Below, piece by piece: positions 60,045 to 64,000 of a stretch of DNA of 64,000 nucleotides. A model generated the notes under the pieces. It ran no database searches. It was not told the DNA's origin and saw nothing but the letters and a program-made list of their open reading frames with translations. Made by a program: the position numbers and the translations under genes. The stretch's first letter is position 1. Each line of letters begins with the position of its first letter. This stretch comes from Bacteroidales bacterium (GTDB lineage Bacteria > Bacteroidota > Bacteroidia > Bacteroidales > UBA932), in contig JAGDBO010000006.1 of the NCBI GenBank assembly GCA_017959005.1, positions 1 through 64,000 of the forward strand, read 5' to 3'.

Positions 60045-62209
60045 TGTTCTATCTCTTTATTAATTGTTTCTTCTGCCGCTTCTTTTTTAATTTCTGCCTT
60101 TTTGCTCAGCTGGAGAGTTATTGTTCCTCCCTTCTCTGCGTGAACTCTAGGGGTCTGATCCACAACTCTTCCGCTTCCGTTGAATGCTACTCTGAAACCC
60201 TGATTCTCAAGTATGTAGAGCGCATCCTTAAGCCCCATTCCAATGACGTTCACAAGTGAATCCTTCTCAACCGTGAAACTGTCTGCCTGAATTCCGGATG
60301 TGTCAGTTCTGAAGCTCACATATCTGCTGTTGCCAATCTGAGCAATCAGATCCTTACTGTTGGTAGAAGGAAGTGTGCTCAAAACAATCTTGCTCTCCTT
60401 TCCCATTCCCTTGGCAATCTGTGGGTTTGAACGCTTTGCACTCTTCTGGCTTCCATCCAGAAGGTCATTCCACTCCGGAGAATTTGCATAGATGAATCTT
60501 GCAATTCTGAGGAAAGGAGGACCTGCCTGGCTTGCTCCGTAGAAACTTCCCGCTGTCTGACCTGAATAGAGGATTACAATTACGGTGTATTCAGGATCTT
60601 CAGATGGGAAGAATCCGCAGAATGTTGCCTGATATCTTCTCATTCCGTTTCTCTCGTAACCGCCTCCGTCAAAGGCAATTCTGGCGGTTCCCGTCTTGCC
60701 GCTTATATGGAACGGCTCGTTGTTCATCATCTTTCCCGTACCCTCGGTAACAACTGCACGCAAAGCCTCCTGCGCCATCTTGGCCGTCTTCTCAGAGCAG
60801 ATGGAACCGCTTATCTCCTGAGGCTTGAAACGTTTCTCAACCTTGCCGTCTCTCTCGTAAGACTCTATGAAGTAAGGCTTCATCATCTTACCGTTGTTTG
60901 CAATTGCGTTGTAGAAGGTAAGGGTGTGAAGAGGGGTGATAAGCATTCCGTATCCGAATCCCATTGAGGCCAAGAGTCCCGGAGTCCAGATAGACTCGTC
61001 CGGTGAGTGAATCACCGCGGTTCCCTCTCCCTGAATATCCAGATGGAATCTCTCTCCCAACTTCATGTTCTGCACTCTGTTCACAAACTTCTTAGGATCA
61101 GAGGCATAGTTACGTGTCACAATCTTTGCAAAGCAGACGTTGGAGGAGTGAGCAAAGGCTCCTTTAAGCGTCTGCATTCCTACGGCGTGGCTGTCCGTAA
61201 CCTTCTGGTTCATATAAACCCACTGTCCGTTGCCGCCGTCTACCATAGAACTGAGAGTCTCAACTCCGTCCTCCAAAACAGCCACCAGCGTAACGAGTTT
61301 AAGAACGGAACCCGGCTCAGTTGCCTGACCTACAGCGTAGTTCAGAGACTCGTCATAACCTCCCTTACCGTCATTTTTCAGGTTGGAGATTGCTCGTATG
61401 GCTCCCGTCTTCCTCTCCATAACCACTGCAGTTGCACCCGCTACGTTAATTCCCTTTGAGAGTTGCTCCTTAAGTGCATCCTCCACAGCCTCCTGTAAAT
61501 CAATGTCTATGGTAGTTCTAATGGTGTAACCGTCTTTAGGTGCAAGGTTGTGATCTGAGTTGATTGGAACCCACTCACCGCCGCTCATCTTCTGGTACAT
61601 CTGCTTGCCTGGAGTTCCCTTGAGGTAGTAATCACAGCTTCCCTCAATACCGGTTCCCACACCCAGAGAGTTAATGAAACCTATTGTTCTGTAGGCAGTT
61701 CTGCCGTACGGATACTTTCTCTTGGACTCCTCCTCCACAATTATTCCGCCTCTGTTACCGCCCTTGTTAAAGAGTGGAAAACTCTTAACCTGAGCCAGTT
61801 CCGAGTAGTCCAACAGGCGTTTGTTAATGGTCAGATATCTCTTTCCCTTCTGCTGTCCCTCCACAATCATCTGTTTGTACTGAGCAGCTGTCTTGTCCTG
61901 GTAAAACTCTGCAAGTGAGGCAGCAAGAGCGTCTATGTACTTGTTGAAGGTATCCTTTTCCTGCACCGTGCAATCCATCTTAATCTTGTAGTAAGGCACG
62001 CTGCTGGCAAGCAGACGTCCGTCCTTTGCAAGGATATCTCCCCTTATTGAAGGAATCTCCATGGTACGGTAAGCAATCTTCTCTCCGCTCTTGATATCCT
62101 TCTTAAAGTACTGTACTACAATGATTCTGGCAATCACAAGGAAGAGAATCAGCAGCAGGAACTGGAATACCTTGGCAGAACGCTTGAATATGAGTTCATG
62201 TTTCTCCAT
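60041..62209 (-). CDS. ftsI: Division-specific penicillin-binding protein with PASTA domain
   Basis: This is the septal class B transpeptidase that cross-links peptidoglycan. The 722-residue protein has one membrane helix (about 13-33), a pedestal domain, and the transpeptidase domain with S301-x-x-K304, SSN (355-357) and KTGT (505-508). A single PASTA domain occupies about 640-705, followed by a Glu/Lys-rich tail. It shares one base with the ftsL stop (TGATG) and overlaps murE by 4 bp. Confidence 0.95.
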   Translation of the reverse strand: MEKHELIFKRSAKVFQFLLLILFLVIARIIVVQYFKKDIKSGEKIAYRTMEIPSIRGDILAKDGRLLASSVPYYKIKMDCTVQEKDTFNKYIDALAASLAEFYQDKTAAQYKQMIVEGQQKGKRYLTINKRLLDYSELAQVKSFPLFNKGGNRGGIIVEEESKRKYPYGRTAYRTIGFINSLGVGTGIEGSCDYYLKGTPGKQMYQKMSGGEWVPINSDHNLAPKDGYTIRTTIDIDLQEAVEDALKEQLSKGINVAGATAVVMERKTGAIRAISNLKNDGKGGYDESLNYAVGQATEPGSVLKLVTLVAVLEDGVETLSSMVDGGNGQWVYMNQKVTDSHAVGMQTLKGAFAHSSNVCFAKIVTRNYASDPKKFVNRVQNMKLGERFHLDIQGEGTAVIHSPDESIWTPGLLASMGFGYGMLITPLHTLTFYNAIANNGKMMKPYFIESYERDGKVEKRFKPQEISGSICSEKTAKMAQEALRAVVTEGTGKMMNNEPFHISGKTGTARIAFDGGGYERNGMRRYQATFCGFFPSEDPEYTVIVILYSGQTAGSFYGASQAGPPFLRIARFIYANSPEWNDLLDGSQKSAKRSNPQIAKGMGKESKIVLSTLPSTNSKDLIAQIGNSRYVSFRTDTSGIQADSFTVEKDSLVNVIGMGLKDALYILENQGFRVAFNGSGRVVDQTPRVHAEKGGTITLQLSKKAEIKKEAAEETINKEIEQ

Positions 62210-62550
62210 CAGATATCCTCCTTGCTCTCTATTCGTTTAACTCTGTAGGCCGGAGCGGTAGGGTCCTTCAGTGTAGAACCGCTCTGCTGCAGACGCAGTT
62301 TAATCTGACCGCGGCTGCTCTGTGCCTGCAGTTTTGCCTCCTTGCTGGTATAGTCCGCCTTAAGATTTTTGAGCTCCCTCTGAACTCTGCTTGTGTCTTT
62401 GTGCGTCTTTATAACAGCCAGATTTATAGTGATGTACAGAAAAATCAGGAAGAAGATGTAGATAATAAAAACCCACTGGCCGGCCAGTTGCTTGCTTGAA
62501 AGGAACTGTCCGCCCAATAGATCTCTTCTGATGTTAAACTTGCTTGCCAT
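62209..62550 (-). CDS. ftsL: FtsL-like cell division protein
   Basis: The 113-residue protein has a cytoplasmic N-terminus, one membrane helix (about 26-46) and a C-terminal coiled coil (about 52-80), the layout of FtsL. Sequence identity to E. coli FtsL is not obvious; the call rests on topology and position between rsmH and ftsI. ATG 62550 (MASKFNIRRDLLGGQ) is preferred to the upstream ATG at 62577. A basic, Gln-rich tail ends the protein. Confidence 0.8.
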   Translation of the reverse strand: MASKFNIRRDLLGGQFLSSKQLAGQWVFIIYIFFLIFLYITINLAVIKTHKDTSRVQRELKNLKADYTSKEAKLQAQSSRGQIKLRLQQSGSTLKDPTAPAYRVKRIESKEDI

Positions 62551-62615
62551 CTTCTTTCTTCCCGATAGATAACTCAAACTATGTCTTTTACCATTAGAAC
62601 TCTTTTACCCTCGCA

Positions 62616-63488
62616 TCACTTTATGCGCTCTGCCACTCTCAACTTGGCGGAGCGGCTGCGCCCGTTGGCGGCCATCTCCTCCTCTGTTGGGAGAATAGGT
62701 TTCTTGTTGACAAGAGAGAAGGTTCCTTCCGCTTTCCCACTACGGAGGAAATTCTTTACAATCCTGTCTTCAAGTGAGTGATAGGTGATTACAGAGAGCC
62801 TGCCTCCGCTGCGGAGTACCTCTTTTGAACCGCAGAGAAGATCTTCCAGTGCTCTCATCTCCTGATTTACCTCAATTCTAAGCGCTTGGAATACCTTACC
62901 AAGGAACTTTCTCTCCGTCTGCGGATTATAGAGCTTTTCCAACACACTCTTAAGGTCTGATGTTGTGAGAATTGGCTCTCCCGTCTCCCTTTGCCGGCAA
63001 ATAAGGGTAGCCACCTTACGGGCATTCTCCAACTCTCCGTACTCTCTGAAAATTCTTGTAAGATCATCCAGACTGCTCTCTGCAACTATCTCACGGGCAC
63101 TGAGCTTCTGCTCCTTGTTCATCCTCATATCCAGCTGAGAATCAAATCTGTAGGAGAATCCTCTCTCTGCAGTGTCAAATTGGTGAGATGATACTCCGAG
63201 GTCTGCGATTATTCCGTCAACCCCCTCAATCTTATGGTATTTGACAAAGTTTTCAATGAACCTGAAATTGCTCCGTACGGCAATGACCCTTTTGTCGTTT
63301 GGAGCATTTTCAATGGCCTCCGCATCCTGGTCAAAGACCAGAAGAGTGCCTTTACTTCCCAATCTATCAAGTATTTCCCTTGTGTGGCCTCCCCCTCCCA
63401 GAGTGGCGTCAATGTAGACACCATCCCTCTTTTCCTCAATGCAGAGAGCATCTACACTCTGCTCCAACAACACGGGTTTGTGATACAT
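62616..63488 (-). CDS. rsmH: 16S rRNA m4C1402 methyltransferase
   Basis: RsmH (MraW) methylates N4 of C1402 in 16S rRNA. The 290-residue protein has the N-terminal HKPVLLEQSVDAL, the AdoMet loop ATLGGGGHTREIL (about 28-40), GVSSHQFD and the C-terminal YHSLEDRIVKNF motif. It lies 8 bp after mraZ and 65 bp before the preferred ftsL start, in the standard dcw order. Confidence 0.97.
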   Translation of the reverse strand: MYHKPVLLEQSVDALCIEEKRDGVYIDATLGGGGHTREILDRLGSKGTLLVFDQDAEAIENAPNDKRVIAVRSNFRFIENFVKYHKIEGVDGIIADLGVSSHQFDTAERGFSYRFDSQLDMRMNKEQKLSAREIVAESSLDDLTRIFREYGELENARKVATLICRQRETGEPILTTSDLKSVLEKLYNPQTERKFLGKVFQALRIEVNQEMRALEDLLCGSKEVLRSGGRLSVITYHSLEDRIVKNFLRSGKAEGTFSLVNKKPILPTEEEMAANGRSRSAKLRVAERIK

Positions 63489-63496
63489 TTTTTCAG

Positions 63497-63961
63497 CTAT
63501 CCAAGGAGTTCTTCTGTAAGCGATTCAAAATCAGTTTCGTTAATCCTATTCTTTCCGTAGTTCTCCTTAGCCCAGATCTCAATCTTGAAATCATTTCCAA
63601 AGAATACAATCTCCTTCTTCACACCAATCCTCTCAAGCAGACTCTTTGGGATGATAATTCTTCCAACCTTCTGGTCCAACGTTACCATAGCGCGGTCCAT
63701 CATATACTCCCTGTACCACTCCTGATCCTTTCTGCGGAAAAGATTCAACCGGCTACGTATCTGCTCACTCTCCTGGTCCCATTGCTGGTAGGTGAACATA
63801 TTGAGACAGTTGGCATAGATGTCCTTCTTAATGACAAAGGATACCTCACCGCCCGGCTCAACGCCCAAATACTTGCTAACCAAAGACTTGTAAGCGGCAG
63901 GTACAACAACTCTGCCCTTTTCGTCCAGCTTAGCTTCGTATGTTCCAATAAACTTTACCAT
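63497..63961 (-). CDS. mraZ: Transcriptional regulator MraZ
   Basis: MraZ is an AbrB-like DNA-binding protein that regulates the dcw operon in several bacteria. The 154-residue protein has two MraZ repeats, each with the DxKGRV-type motif: DEKGRVVVPAAYK near residue 14 and DQKVGRIIIPKSL near 96. The first copy has the typical form, the second is slightly altered. It is the first gene of the cluster, with a -7-like element just upstream at 63993. Confidence 0.94.
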   Translation of the reverse strand: MVKFIGTYEAKLDEKGRVVVPAAYKSLVSKYLGVEPGGEVSFVIKKDIYANCLNMFTYQQWDQESEQIRSRLNLFRRKDQEWYREYMMDRAMVTLDQKVGRIIIPKSLLERIGVKKEIVFFGNDFKIEIWAKENYGKNRINETDFESLTEELLG

Positions 63962-63992
63962 TTTGAATTGCCTATAGGGGTCTTACCCGCAA

Positions 63993-64000
63993 CAAAATTA
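63993..64000 (-). promoter_or_regulatory. Putative -7 box of the dcw cluster
   Basis: On the minus strand these last eight bases read TAATTTTG, a full match to TAnnTTTG, 31 bp before the mraZ start. The -33 position lies outside the window, so the second element cannot be checked. Confidence 0.5.

Overview
The window looks like a chromosomal segment from a member of the Bacteroidota, most likely order Bacteroidales. The evidence is the gene families and their order: serC-serA-DUF1015, an ExbB/small membrane protein/ExbD/ExbD operon, a fimbrillin-like lipoprotein with BspA-type repeats, the acyl-CoA reductase family of this phylum, and the dcw order mraZ to ftsZ. In addition, many genes have a TAnnTTTG -7 promoter element and few have a clear Shine-Dalgarno sequence. 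I cannot place it below order from sequence reading alone. It is densely coded: no gap exceeds about 250 bp, and I found no tRNA, CRISPR array, transposase or integrase.

Layout. Positions 1-137 hold the 3' part of a 5S rRNA gene (the end of an rRNA operon) and its terminator. 170-3470 (minus) is a serine biosynthesis operon, serC-serA-DUF1015. 3564-5234 is a secreted C69 dipeptidase. 5231-7601 (minus) is acyl-CoA reductase, a pRiA4b ORF-3-like protein and miaA. 7658-10550 (plus) holds a YigZ/IMPACT protein, pyrB-pyrI and a flavodoxin-like lipoprotein. recQ is on the minus strand at 10.6-12.8 kb. 12.9-31.8 kb is a long plus-strand stretch: kdsD, an arginase-fold hydrolase, an FKBP lipoprotein, an anchored protein of unknown function, an MsbA-type ABC exporter, an acyl-CoA synthetase-like enzyme, dCMP deaminase, a C-terminal processing protease, rpiB, truB, queA, dprA, tatD, asparaginase and the ExbB/ExbD energy-coupling operon. 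31.9-36.7 kb has an alkaline phosphatase/SGNH hydrolase fusion, asnS, udk and a TonB-like protein. galE (minus) and a strikingly cysteine-rich lipoprotein diverge at 37.8 kb. An AI-2E family permease and a C_GCAxxG_C_C protein follow.

40.3-46.6 kb looks accessory. It has a 44-residue peptide gene next to a large fimbrillin/leucine-rich-repeat lipoprotein, a HipB/HipA toxin-antitoxin pair with a visible promoter and candidate operator repeats, a PAP2 phosphatase carrying a degenerate second copy of its own core, and an exported protein of unknown function. From 46.7 kb to the end, on the minus strand, lies the division and cell-wall cluster mraZ-rsmH-ftsL-ftsI-murE-mraY-murD-ftsW-murG::murC-ftsQ-ftsA-ftsZ, with gltX directly downstream. 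In this cluster murG and murC are one continuous open reading frame.

The points most worth a second look are the MurG-MurC fusion, the cysteine-rich lipoprotein that appears to be an Ig-like domain with Cys-rich loops and no enzyme attached, the self-duplicated PAP2 protein, the phosphatase/SGNH fusion, the small peptide beside the fimbrillin-like gene, and the hipBA control region. I did not see a defence system or any complete system that I would call new.
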